Assembly (NCBI GenBank): GCA_027563935.2
Contig: CM050450.1
Span: 11,329,957-11,393,956, forward strand
Reading direction: 5' to 3'
DNA length: 64,000 nucleotides
DNA from: Costus lasius
Lineage: Eukaryota > Streptophyta > Magnoliopsida > Zingiberales > Costaceae
Positions 35,001 to 48,000 of the stretch are shown in pieces. Made by a program: the position numbers and the translations under genes. The notes below the pieces were generated by a model. That model did no database searches and had not been told where the DNA came from. It saw only the letters and a program-made list of their open reading frames with translations. The stretch's first letter is position 1; each line of letters begins with the position of its first letter.

Positions 35001-38000
35001 AAATATATTGCAAATCTCATTATAGGTCGTAGGATCTCTCCTTCGATGAACTGTTGCATTTTACTATGCACACAATGATGGTTCTTCATATATTTGTTAT
35101 CAATATGTGTCTGCTTATTTGCTTGGGAAGAGAATGCTCGAGGATCAATATTAGTGGGGTAAGGACCTAGTACGCCTATTGAATCTAAAAAAAATGAAAT
35201 ACCTCTTTGTCCACCAGATGGTGGTGCACGACTTTCAACGCCTCCACGCATGCTAGTGTTTGGCCCATTTAATGGGTAGCTTCTATGCCATTATAACCGC
35301 TCCCACTCCTGCTTCCACTCTCGTAATGAGATCGCTTTATAAACCGCATAGAAGTAGGCCGCATATCCTCTTCATATGCAAATTGGGCTCTTGAAGTGCG
35401 AATAGCTGGACCCATATTTATTTGTTTGGCAGCATCATCTCCTTGACCTTGATATGGTCATATTCGACGCAGCGGCACGACAATCGAATTCCTCACGTCA
35501 ATACTTTATTGCTTATATTTTTTTATATAAATCCAAAATCCCAATATAGCCCATCAAATTTCTTGCTATACTTTGGTGCAATTTGCAATGTTCAAAAAAC
35601 CCCCCGCGGTATATATTGGTTCAACTTTTACGAATATTGGTACTTTTATAAGTTACGTAGTGAGTAAACAAACCCATAAAATTAGTGAGCCTTGTGACAT
35701 CATGATCTAATTTAAAGTGCTTAAGTCCAAATTAATAATAGTAAGCTAATTAAGTCTTATATACCATAACATCTTTTCTTTTACTTTCAATGTGGGACAA
35801 AAAATTGAGATATTACAATCTTCTCCATTTAAGACTTGATGTCTTCGTCAAACCCAACACCTAACATATGCCAAAGAATCATCCCTTAGTTGGCTGGACA
35901 TGAGATTAACCTAATGATGTCTTTACCATAGTCTGACTACCCTTTCTTATTAGCCTCGCACTCAAGGTATCAAATACCGGTTCAGATTGGTGTATCAGTC
36001 CATAGTGTACCGATCCATGTTGTATCGGACAAAGTTGTGATAGAAGAAAAAGAGCTTGTGGCTCATGGCTCACCGAGCTTATGGAGCCTCTACCTCCACA
36101 GTGGATAAAAAGTGGAAGCTCGTGTTCATAGCTGGTGGAGCTCACGCTTGCCTCCTCTTCCTCCATTATTCTTCTTCTTCTCCCACTTTATTTTGATACC
36201 CTTCAATCTGTGTATTGGTGTCTGCTTAGATTGGTATAAACTTAGCCTATATTGGTGTCTACTTAGATTGGTATAAGCTAGCCGTACCGCTTGGTACATG
36301 CTAGTTTTTAAACCTTGTTTTCACCATATTTGGGATTAAGTTTGCTACCATTTATTGCAACCTTCTTAATAAGTAAACTAACCCATTGACTTAAATGAGC
36401 TGATTGGCAACTGATGACATTCATTTTTTATAGAGTTTTTCATGTTTAAAATTTGTCAAATAGAGGCTTGTTACATTTTTTTTGCACTTTATTTAGCCTA
36501 TTTTGCTTTATTTATTCAGAATCTACATTTTTGTTTGCTTTTATGGAATTTTGGGCAAAAACAGTCAAATTTGGTGGATTTTGAAGTATTTCGCAACTCT
36601 GACTTTATTCCAAACTTTTATTTTACTTATATAAATTTCCCTTCGAATAATTTCTAAAATTTTCCAACCACAACTCAAATTTGATATGTCTAGATTTTAT
36701 GAGTAATAATTAGTCAACGCTGACTTGCTTATGTGGGTCGATATTTTTTATTACTTCAATAAAGTTTAGCACTCATGGTTGCATCAACAATACGACCCAA
36801 TTTAAAATGCTTAAGCTTAAGTTAATGATAGTAAACTCATTCAGACTTATATATCATTACATATTTTCTCCAATTTCCTATATATATATATACATGTACA
36901 TATATGCATGTACATATATACATGTACATGTATACATGTACATGTATACATGTATACATGTACATGTGTACATGTATATATGTATATATATATATACATA
37001 TATATATATACATGCATATATGTATAATTTATATATGTATATCATGACTCTGTAGAGATATTTAGTTCTGTTATCCCGATGTTTGAATATATTACAGATG
37101 CTCCTCATGCCTTGTAGATGCATTGCTGTAACCACGACATTGTCTGAGGAGGTGCTGCAGCAGGCCAGATCATCAATCATCAGGAAGGAGATAGGAAGCG
37201 TGTCAATTGATGATATTCTACAGGGTGGTCATTCTATTGATCAAAGTACGTACATAGTTCAAAACTTACTCCACTACCTCTTCATGAGGAGATGCTGTAA
37301 GCTCCAGCATATGTGAGAATTTTCTTGCTGTTAAATTCCTATAAGTCCGCATTCAATAGTAGAGCAGTTCATTTGAATTTTGGCTGCAATTTTTCTTGAA
37401 AGACCCTTGCCTTTTGGGTTTTGATGTCAGCAGTTCCATCTTACTTTAGAATGTTGGATGTTTCAATGTGACATTGTAAACTAGTTTGAATTTGTAACAT
37501 TCAGACAATTTTATCAAAATGGGGAAAGGACTAATAACTCCGTGTTAATCTACCCTCTGAGTTCTAATGAAGACAATTAGTTGCAGATGAGGAGATGCAA
37601 GAAAATCTTGACATTGGCTTCTCAAATGGTACCTCCACAGAGATGCTAACTGAAGATGCAAAAAGTTCTGTTGTGCGCGATGTGAATTCTGCAAGTGAGA
37701 AATCCTATGTTCTTTCAGGGTAAGGTTAGTCCTAGAACTGTTGTATGAATGGTTAAACCGTTAAAATAATTCTCTTCTTTTCTGCATTCCTGATATATTG
37801 ATATTTTCAGCTTATCTATTAATAGTTGATGAATGGTGCTTTTTTATTACTTAAAACTGCTGCAAGGATCTAAATTTGAGATGCTGCTAATAAAGTTCAC
37901 AAATATTAGTAAAAGAACTATTTACAAATTTATTTGATGGATAATGATTACTCTGGATGGTGGGATAGACCAAGTGGTGCGAGGACGTCTGCGTAGGGAT

Positions 38001-41000
38001 ACTTTACTGCCTTTTGGATCAGTCAACTATGGTTGCAAACTTGCTCAGAAGGATCTCAAACTTAAAAATTTTCTGTCAGCTTGTAAAGGATGCCCTAGGG
38101 TTGCCAAAGGTTCCTTCCCATCACCAATAGATTGTTTAATGGAATCCACAGTTGGTCCTTGTGGTAATGGTACGCTTTTGAGGCCATGCGAGATTAATAT
38201 TCTAGGTTTTGGTGCTATGTAATGTTAATTAAGATTAGTTATGATAGAAAGAGAGTTTTGTGAATTTGAGAGAGTTTTAGAGAGATTAAGTGAATTGCGA
38301 TAGAATGAGAGTTTATACAGAGAGAATCATCCCAATCCCTTAAACATTTAGAAAACAAAGCCAATGACTATATAGCCGCTGGGTGGGTATTGATTGGTGC
38401 GTAATTTAAAATTATTAAACTCAATATATGCTAGGTTGTGTGTACTGGATCAAGCTTGGACTACTACAAATTGGTTGTATCACCCATATAAATTGGTTTC
38501 TTAATCCATTATAGAAATTATATTGCAACTATAAGTGGTATAATATGTAATATGAAACTAGTTAAAATACCTAATCTGGTAGTGATATGTATGACGATGT
38601 ATAAGAATAAATATGTATTAATAATCCAGATGGTACATATAAACATATAACATCATTATGGAAGGCTGATGTCATTGCTTTGCCATAGAGGTGACGATAA
38701 GTACCTCATGAAGTTAAATTGTCAACACAAATAAGCAAAATAATCTCTATAATTTTTGGATCTAGATCCAAATCTAAACTTCAATATAAGCTAATCCTTT
38801 CAACAACCTCCCTTAGACCAACACAAGGATTAAATACGATTCTTACTAGATAGTGGGCTTAGTATATACTGCTTTGAGCATAACTAATACATGGAAGTAT
38901 GGAACAATGATATACTAGAGATTATATGGTTCATAAACTATTTTAAAATTTAATCGGTGATCATCTCATGTGTTGGTATGTACTAAACTAGTCCGATCTA
39001 TGATCAATAGATTCAATACACCAGTTTAGAGTTCACATTGATACTTTAAATCCTAGACCAACATTATTAATCTCAAATATAGAGCAAAAGTCATACTTTT
39101 GAGCTTCACATCATCTATATACTAAGCAAGGATCGAAAAACCGATCCGATGTACCGGTCCGGTGGGTCGCCGGACCGGTACGTACCGACTGGTACTGGTA
39201 CGGTACCGATAGTAAACTGGAAAAATCTAATTTTAATTTAATTTTTTTAATATAATAATTAAATATTTTATCAAAACCGCTTGGTATGTACCGGTACTGA
39301 TTCAAAAACAAATTTTTTCTATTAAAACTGGTACAAATCGAAAAACCAGTCAGTACGTACCGGTACCATACTATACCGGTACCGAAATAAAATATTTAAT
39401 TTTCTTAAAACACTGACGATTTTGTATATGATCGAGATCGATCCCTCACCGACCGGTACAGACCGGTAAAACCGGTCGGTACCAGACTGGTTTTCAATTC
39501 TTTGATACTAATTACCATTAATTACCATATAATTTAAGATAGAAATATCCTTAATGAGGCCCATAGGGCTCAAAATATTTGCTGTAATTTATAGGTCTTA
39601 GGTAGCATGCTTCAGCCATGGTTTTAAATATCTGTTCATACCTGTACGGGTCTACTGACACACAATATTGATAATACCAATTCGTATTAATTATATATTT
39701 ATATATATATATATATATGCATATACATTATACAATATTGACATATTAGTATAGCCGAGTACAAATCATGGATTGAGGAACTAGTCTGGTACCACCTGGT
39801 TCCTTAGGTTTGTACCGGTCCGATGGAAGACTGGTCCCGGAGTAGTAGTGTACTAGGGTGGTGAAGCTTCCGGCGAAGCTGATAGAAGAGTGGCGTGTTG
39901 CCAATTTTGCCATTGACCGAGTTGTTGGACCCAAATTTTAATCCATTGTACAAATCAGTTTTTTAAACAATGGTTGTAGAGAAATAAACATTCATGAATT
40001 GTTATTTAAAGCAACATTTTAAATTATGGTCCATATAGGCAGGAAGCTTGGTATACTCTATATAGGTGTGCAAAATAAGGTTGGTATAGATTTAGTATAC
40101 TATATATAAAAGTTTGGTTTGAGTGATATTGACCTATATCATGTGTTGGTATGTATCGTATTCTATGCCCAAGTAAATATGGATATACCGGTGTGGACTT
40201 GTATTTTAAATCTTGGTTTTAAGTTCTCTAATGACCTTCTAGACTTTTAGATCAATGCAGCTTGGAGCTTTTACTTTATCCTTATGAAAAGGCCCAAAAT
40301 ACCTTGTTGTTTACATCATAGAAGCCCTCAAAACCCTAGAATAGGTTTCAATTGAAGGCCATGTGGCCTCAAAATTTCTTATTCGACCAATAATTTAATC
40401 GTAATATATGCCACAATGATCTATAGTTTTACTCGCTGCGAGTAAGGAGGTGTTGGGTGGAGGAATAAAAAGGCAGAGAGAGATGGGTGGGTTAAATGCA
40501 CAACTACCTAACCATTAACTCTTAAATTGATTAACCTGATCTTTTCTAAGGCCGTGTATACAAGGGAGAGAAAAGGGAGAGAAAGGAAAATATCTTTGAT
40601 TTTCCTTTGTTTATCGAGAGAGAAAGGAAAATTTAGGAAGGAAAATTTCTTAATTTTCCTTCCAAACTCAATACCTCCAAATTGAAAGGAAAACCATATT
40701 TTTCTCTTCTATCCATTTTCCTTCTAATTTTTCTTTTCCATTCATGTGCCTTTCATTTTCTATCCTCTCTTGTATACACAGTGTAAAAGTCTACATGAGG
40801 CCTAAATCGATTTGATGTAAAAAATCAAATCTATTTCACATCTATATACTCAAATAACTTACTGCCAAATCTTGAACCATTCCTTAAAGTTTTGTAATCA
40901 CAACCAAGTCCTTTGTACTTCATCATTAGAATCCTGACATAGAAAAATATATCAAAGTCAGATTAGAACAATAGAGTAAATGAGGGTTGGTTGATTAAGT

Positions 41001-44000
41001 GGAATGGACAAAATGGAATGAACTTGAAAAGGGGGCTCAGAACCAAACCGTATACTAGAAGATCTGGTATGCTCATCTATTTTTCATCCAAGTATTGGTT
41101 GGTATTATCAGTACAAATCCTTACTGTTTGGTCCATTTACCGTTCACAACTACAGGTTAAGGAGTAAGTCTGTTACATTTCCTCGAACAACCCACTGTAA
41201 CGATCACATTCAAACCTGATCATACCATTGCTGTCTACTTTTGAATTTGCTTATTAGCCGCTGACCTATAACACTTGTATTCTGACCAAAGAATTGAAAA
41301 TCGGTCCGGTACCGACCGGTTTTACCGGTTTGTACTGGTCCGATGAGGGACTAGTCTCGGACATATATAAAACTGTCGGTATTTAAAAAAAAAAATATTT
41401 TATTTTGGTACCGGTACGGTATGGTATGGTATCGGTACATACCGATCAGTTTTTATCAAAACCGGTCGGATCGGTATTTTATCAAAACTGGTCGGTTTGT
41501 ACCAATTTTAATGGAAAAAAATTGTTTTTGAATTGGTATCGGTATTGGTATCGGTATGGTACCGATACGTACTAAATGGTTTTGATAAAATATTTAATTA
41601 TTATATTAAAAAATTAAATTAAAATTAGAAATTTCCAATTTACTACCAGTACTACGTACCGGTCCGGCGACCCACCGGACCAGTACATGGGACCGGTTTT
41701 TCGATTCTTGATTCTGACTACCAATGTATTTTAACACCCTGCGAGTCAATGCAGTGGATCTAAAGCAGCTGCTATAAATCATCTTTAAACTATATTTTTT
41801 TCCTATGGATAATGATATCATACTGTTCCTGTTATTCCTATTTGTGGAACATTTTATGCCCAAGATCACTTTTTATATTTCTGCTGCCCCCACTATATGT
41901 AACTTTAAGCCTATCTTTTCTTTTTCTTTTTTTAACTTGACGGCTTAATCTCTTAAAAAGTTTTTTAGGTATTCTAATAAATTGTTGATGCATCAGAAAT
42001 CCACTTATAGGTTGCAGGGTTCTCGTCGCCAGTTCATAAGATATGGAAGCTTGGGAATTGCCCTTACATGTCTTCTATTTGCTGTGTCTAATTGGAAGGT
42101 AACATTTAATAAATAAGATATTTGAGATTCAGTTCCTGTGCAGTGTAGAACTTCACTTCTGATTTCTATGCCGTACTATTTTATGGTTTAGTGTGGAATG
42201 TTTTTTATGAACTGAAATAAATACTGGAGTGGAAGCTGGAAACCGCACTAAAGATCATAAAATCATGTATATTAACCAATAAGTACTTAGGCTGAGTTCA
42301 AACTAGCACTCAGTAGGCTTTAAAACATGGAAGATGGAACATGCATAAAAAGCAAATGAACATGTGCGAGTTGATGTTTTTATGTGCATACTGTATAGAA
42401 GGCAAAAAGAGCATCAGTTTGTACTCTTTTAGATCGATTTTGAGGAAATCTAGAACACAATGAGAACATGGTGCAATAATTGTTTTCATACGAGTCTTCT
42501 GCAAAATTTCTAGGCATGTGCTAAATTATACACCTATTTCCACAATAAACAATTGTCCGATTGATATTTCAATATCAGTGTTATTAATGCAATTCAAATA
42601 GCAGCAACTTGTGTCTCCTGGCTAACCTTCTGCAGTAAGATACTAAGTTGAATGGAGTGGAAGACACACTCTGCCCTTATGGTGCACAACTCTTTTTGTA
42701 GTTGCTGCTGCAGTCGTATTGCTACAATTGGACGTGTGAGATCCTGGATCGCTGACCCTATTGTACCAGAATGGATCCCTAATTGAACTTTTTAACTTTT
42801 AATCTCATCATATAAACATGTAGTTATCTAGTAATTAGAAAGAGTGGGGAGATTAGAAGAAGGAGAAAAGAACACGAGAATGTAGAAGAATAGAAGCAAA
42901 GAAGAAAAGAATAGACAGGAAGAAAGGAAAAAGAAGAGAGAGTAAGAGCAAAATATTAAGTAATTTTGATCACAGATGTATATTTCCATTCTAGAAACAG
43001 AGAAAAAGAGACACTAAAAGAAAATGCATTGTTGAAGTAATTTAAAATTTGTGTAATATTCACCTTGAAATAACTGCAATGATCCATATAATTATGTTTT
43101 TATTTTCAAGTTGATCCTAAGAAGTAAGAAGCATTTTGCTGTTAAACATAGAGCATAGAGGTTGTGTATATTTTGCATAGATGGTTCCAGGAATTTACTG
43201 GCATTCTAACTTAAATATTTCTGCTTTGAGCACCTGCATGGCTGCGTCCAGATTGGCATTCCTCTTGGATTTTGGTTCAGGCAAATACGATAAATTACAG
43301 AGGAAGCACGTCTAGTCATTAATGATCTTTCAGTGGCTCACAACTTGAATGCTCGTAAAGAGTCCCATATACATTACAGGTATAGGAATTGGGAACAACT
43401 TAAAGGATTAAAGAAACAATAAGAACAACTACTAATTCATCGGTCAATATCCTGAAGAGTGAAAAGGCCTATGGTTGTCTAAACATAGAAATGGATATAC
43501 ATATATATACACCCACACTTTTATTTGATCCCGATGAATAGGTACTCTACAAGCTTTTAGTCTTCAATGATCTTTAATATATAGCTTAAACTCTTTGTTG
43601 TATTTTCAATCTTTTTCTCAGGCAATGCAATATGCATCTCTGAAAGGTTTGCTGAACCTGTTCACTAGGGTAAATCAACCAACCCTTTGGCAGAATGAGG
43701 GTATGACCATACGGAGCAATCATTCATTTTGTTCTCAGAATTTAGTTTACATTTCACTTTGCAGGTCAAACCAGTAGATGTTGCTAGTTATCCTTTTCAA
43801 AAATCTTAAATTCGTATTTTGAGGGTGCATCACTGGTTAGTTGCTAAAATTAGGAAAAGTTGAAAGGGTTGATAATTCCATGAAGTTTGAATCTTTTATG
43901 CCAACTGATTCAGTAAACTTAATTTAGTAATCATGCAGCGCCAAAATTTGTGTTTGGAATTTGGAAATATCTCAAGTATCTATTTCGGAGCACCTCTATG

Positions 44001-45041
44001 GTTCTATTTCATGAGAGCAGGGCAGGATGAAGCAGGAATAGAATGTCAAACACGCTTTCTTACTTAGAAACAGTAGAGGGATAGGAAGATCCTACTATTT
44101 TCTAGAAAAATAATATTTTATTTAATTATCACATTGAAATAAAAGATAATAGCTCATGTCACATCTAAATTCAAGAGATAGTATAATACACTTATGAGTT
44201 TATTTTTTTTATTTTTATAATACTATATAAACTATGGTTTAAGGTACTAATCCATATAGGCTGATACTCCTTGTAGTTATCGGTTTGAGATATAATTTGT
44301 ACTAGTATATTATGTGTCAATGTGCTTTTTACTGGTATATTTGTGCTGATACTCCTGGTAACACTAGATTGATACACTAATATGAATTAAGATTGAAAAT
44401 CCTAATGTAAATCAAGCTTTACCAAATAGTGATTGTTAAAGTGTACATGAAATAAGATCTACATACTAATTCACAGGAATATTACATATATGTTATTGAG
44501 TTAGGAACATGATAAACTTAGTAAACTCGGAAACTTGGTGAACTCGAGTAAACTCACATGGGTACAATTGCCGAGTTTACTAAAAGACCGGTTCTATTTT
44601 GGGGCTATTTATGAACGCAGAATTATAGGATCGGATGTGCTGACTCGCAAGTTTGGCAACCATAAAGGATAGAGGTGAGGTTTTCAACTTTGGTATACAT
44701 TATACATAGGCATTTAAGATGTGCTACAATCATTAGAAATAAGTTATGACTAGTTCAATATCAGATAAACCCGACTTTAACAACTTAATAGCTGCATGAA
44801 AATTCAAAAGAAAACATATATTGATGACAATGTGCAGAGCTGACCTGAATCTCAATCTATCTCGTGCTATAGTTTGGTGATCTCCATTTGATGCTATATT
44901 GATATGTGGAAAAGGAAAATAAGTAGATGTCAACAACAACAGTATAATAACACAACAAAATTGTCATGATTTATAAACTCGACATGACAAGTTTATAAAT
45001 GTCATGATTTATAGTTTAGAGATATCTCTCTCTCCATATAT

Positions 45042-45078
<37 letters not shown>

Positions 45079-48000
45079 TATATATCACTCCTTAGGGTCA
45101 TAGATTTATTGACTTGTCCACACCACCCTGTTTGTACAATCAGTACATGGTTCAAGGTTAATATTGATGCGATATGTGTATATGTGTTTGTGTGTCTATA
45201 TATTATACATGTTGTGTTATATATATGTATTAAGTTTGATTTACTATTACTGACTGAATTTCAAAATTAGCCATGTTATCACTACATAACGTGATCATGC
45301 ATGACTAATATAAAATAACACTATAAACCCTGAATAATATAATATTTAACCATCATTAAAGTATAATATAACGTAACAATTCCATATGTTAACCACATAC
45401 ACAACATGTATACATAACAATATGCCTTATAACACAGCATGGTTACATTTGTTTAAAATCGTATGAACTAACATAATTTGCTAAAAATTGATGCCGTGAC
45501 AACATGAAGAGATAATTTGTATTTATCCAAGTAGAATCTACAGAGTTAGATTTTCAACTATTGAAAAATTGAAATATGAAAAGAGAAGACAATATAAAAA
45601 ACAAACTAAATTGAAAGAGACAAGATTTTGCTCCCTTGGTTCAAAGCCCTCACTTCTTCACTGTTGCAGTCATATGTTGCCTAGAAAAACCTGGGCTTGC
45701 CGATTAAAGAAGGGGAGAAAAGATAGAGGAAAGTTGGTGGTTGAACTATTTCAAACATTTTAAGTAGACTAGCGAAGCCACTTATTCTCTATTTTACTCA
45801 AAACTCTATAATTAAGTCAACTTAAAGGTCAACACTTGTTCTCCAAATTTTGATCTTTCACTTAAATATCCTATTGACATACTACTCTATTCTTGATTTT
45901 TTTAAAATACTTATAAGTCTTGCATATTACAATTAGGTCATCCATTTAAAATTAACATGTTTATGCAATAGAAAAGATTTATTGGACAATTTTTTTGGAA
46001 TGCGGAAAGAAACATGTATAGGTTTTTAGTACGGATGATGAAGATTTGTGGTTGCAGTGTCGCACAGTGATTTACATGTTTGATGTCACTGTTTGACGAG
46101 CCATAAAGTAGTAGTGGACTTCATTAGGTGGACACTTTAGTAGTCTGTAGGAAATCAATCTAGTGAACAAGAGGTGGATTTGTCTGAATGTGGATGAGTT
46201 TTTGGTACCACGATGAAGATTTTCTGATCACACTATGATTTTCCTGTTTGATGTCAATGCTTGATATGCCATAAAGTAGAAGTGGTCTGATGGTATTTGG
46301 CTTGTCCTTCACCTTCAGAAAACTTGATTTCTGTATTCTAATTTTAACTAGGCAATGACCCAATTGAGGGTTTTTTTGTTTTCTTTCATCGACCACAAGC
46401 ATTTTAGGCTAGCTAGCGATATATGAAATGAGAAAATGTGATTAAGGTATCATGTTTGCCAATCACGTATTTCCTTGGCTTTTAGCCTTGGACCTCATCA
46501 CATTGTTTAGAAAGATATTTTGGATGCGATTTTCCCAAGTTATGATAAAGGTTGTTGTTTTACAGGAAACTCAAGATCATTGAGAATACAACAGATCAAA
46601 AACTATTTGTCTGATTTGGAACTTAGGTATGTCATCTGTCCATTTTTTATGTTTCCCTTGTAATTGCTATTGAAATTGATATTCTACTTATGTTCCTCTT
46701 TTTAAGGGGATCTGCATCAAACATGCCTGAGTTTCCTTCTAAGCTTGATTGGCTGAACGCTGCTCCTCTTCAATTTCAGAGGGTATTACGTTACTTTAAG
46801 TAGCTACTCTTCTACAGTAGTACTTTCAACTTCAAATGCTGATCTTCTGAATAAATTGTTACTTTTAGAATCATTCCTAGGAACTGTTTCTCTATTTTCT
46901 ATGACTTGCTTATCTAAATTCTGTTTAATGTTTTAGATAATTACTAACCACGAATGTCCTCAAACAATGTCAGATTATGTCATACAAAAATGGATGTTTT
47001 CTATATCCATGCAAAAGAACTTGGAGGTTTTCTTTACCATTCTTTTATACAAGGAAAAATAGAATTGCAAAAGGAAGCTTGCATATGATTGTTGAATAAG
47101 GCACATAACAAGGTATTCCATGAGTTAGAAGACAAAACGACGAAAGTCATTAAATTCAAGGCAAGTACATCAATATACATTACATAGACAACAAGAGACT
47201 CTAATTAGACCATGAGAAACGAAAAAAAAAATCACAAATAGCTACTTCGAATATCCCCTTATGCTTGAGCATATATATCGACTATAGCTGACTTACTACA
47301 ATGGAAAGAAAAGGAGAAGATAGGTTTGGTGAAGATGTCTTGAGTTGATTATATGAACTTATGAAAGGAGCACCATAGTTTGAACTTTAAAGTACTAGTC
47401 CAAGTTGGTGTATTTGTCATGGCTTGGTATTTATTGGGATACCAATTGAGTTATGCTTGAACTAGTAAACAATACAATCTAATTTCACTTCAGAAAATAT
47501 ATGATTGTGGCATTAAACATCAACATGCTTTATACGTTTATGAAAAACATGGTTAATGGCAATGTAGATAACATTTTGATTAGCACAAGCATTATTATAG
47601 CTTTGACATAAGTAATACAAAAATCTACAAAAAAGTTCAAACTATATTATCTCATAAGTTGTATTTGTCATAGCCATGTTTTCAACTTCTCAATAGTGAG
47701 TTAATGATAGTAGTTGTACCATATTAGTTAGTGTGGTCTTATGTTTGAATATAGATTGAAGCCAAGGACCTAAATTGTAACAAAAGGAGGTTAGACATTG
47801 ATTAATAAATTATAAATTATTAATCTAGTATATCCATCTCTCTTTACTCTCTATATTCTCATCTCAAACTGTATCCTATATCAGTGGGTCTAGTGCGTCT
47901 ATGAGATAAATGAGTTTCTCAACTTAATTACATTACCTATTTGAATCAACTATCTAAGAACTCATTTGACTTGGTAAGAATGGTATGTCGATGAGTTTGT

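Larger units (their letters stand above)
31400..35520 (-). pseudogene. decayed hAT-superfamily transposase gene
   Basis: Minus-strand readings form the parts of a DUF659/hAT dimerisation-type transposase in order, from high to low coordinate. The segment around 34937-35251 contains FTSEEWCSY. The reading continues at 33419 with [20 protein letters not shown], then [13 protein letters not shown] (about 33310) and RWENQIRQD (about 33165). Another block, [13 protein letters not shown], lies near 32950. The C-terminal dimerisation block [12 protein letters not shown]...YYNMRLR lies at about 31600-31700. hAT transposases cut and paste DNA. This copy is dead: many stops, including a TAG in place of the conserved Trp at 31699-31701, and two later insertions inside it. 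I did not identify its terminal repeats or 8-bp target duplication. Confidence 0.8.
26669..37117 (+). other. SOQ1 intron 6, 10.4 kb, with nested transposons
   Basis: The split Arg codon (AG|A) joins exon 6 to exon 7. The contents are listed separately: a decayed hAT gene with two insertions, several inverted and tandem repeats, GGTACC-type repeats (about 30118-30215, 35958-36312) and a TACATG repeat before the acceptor. Bases 27100-29600 hold no feature that I recognise. Confidence 0.85.
37720..42010 (+). other. SOQ1 intron 8, 4.3 kb
   Basis: Donor GTAAGG, acceptor CACTTATAG; the split Gly codon (GG|G) and the LQGSRR reading in exon 9 support it. It holds two inverted GGTACC repeats, a weaker copy around 39640-39960 and a MITE. 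The open frame 37944-38222 has no family that I recognise. Confidence 0.8.

Noticed and set aside
37944..38222. 92-codon open frame in SOQ1 intron 8
   Set aside because: It looks slightly protein-like (several Cys and Gly), but it starts from a random ATG, matches no family I know, and does not fit the SOQ1 reading, which continues from 37719 to 42011.
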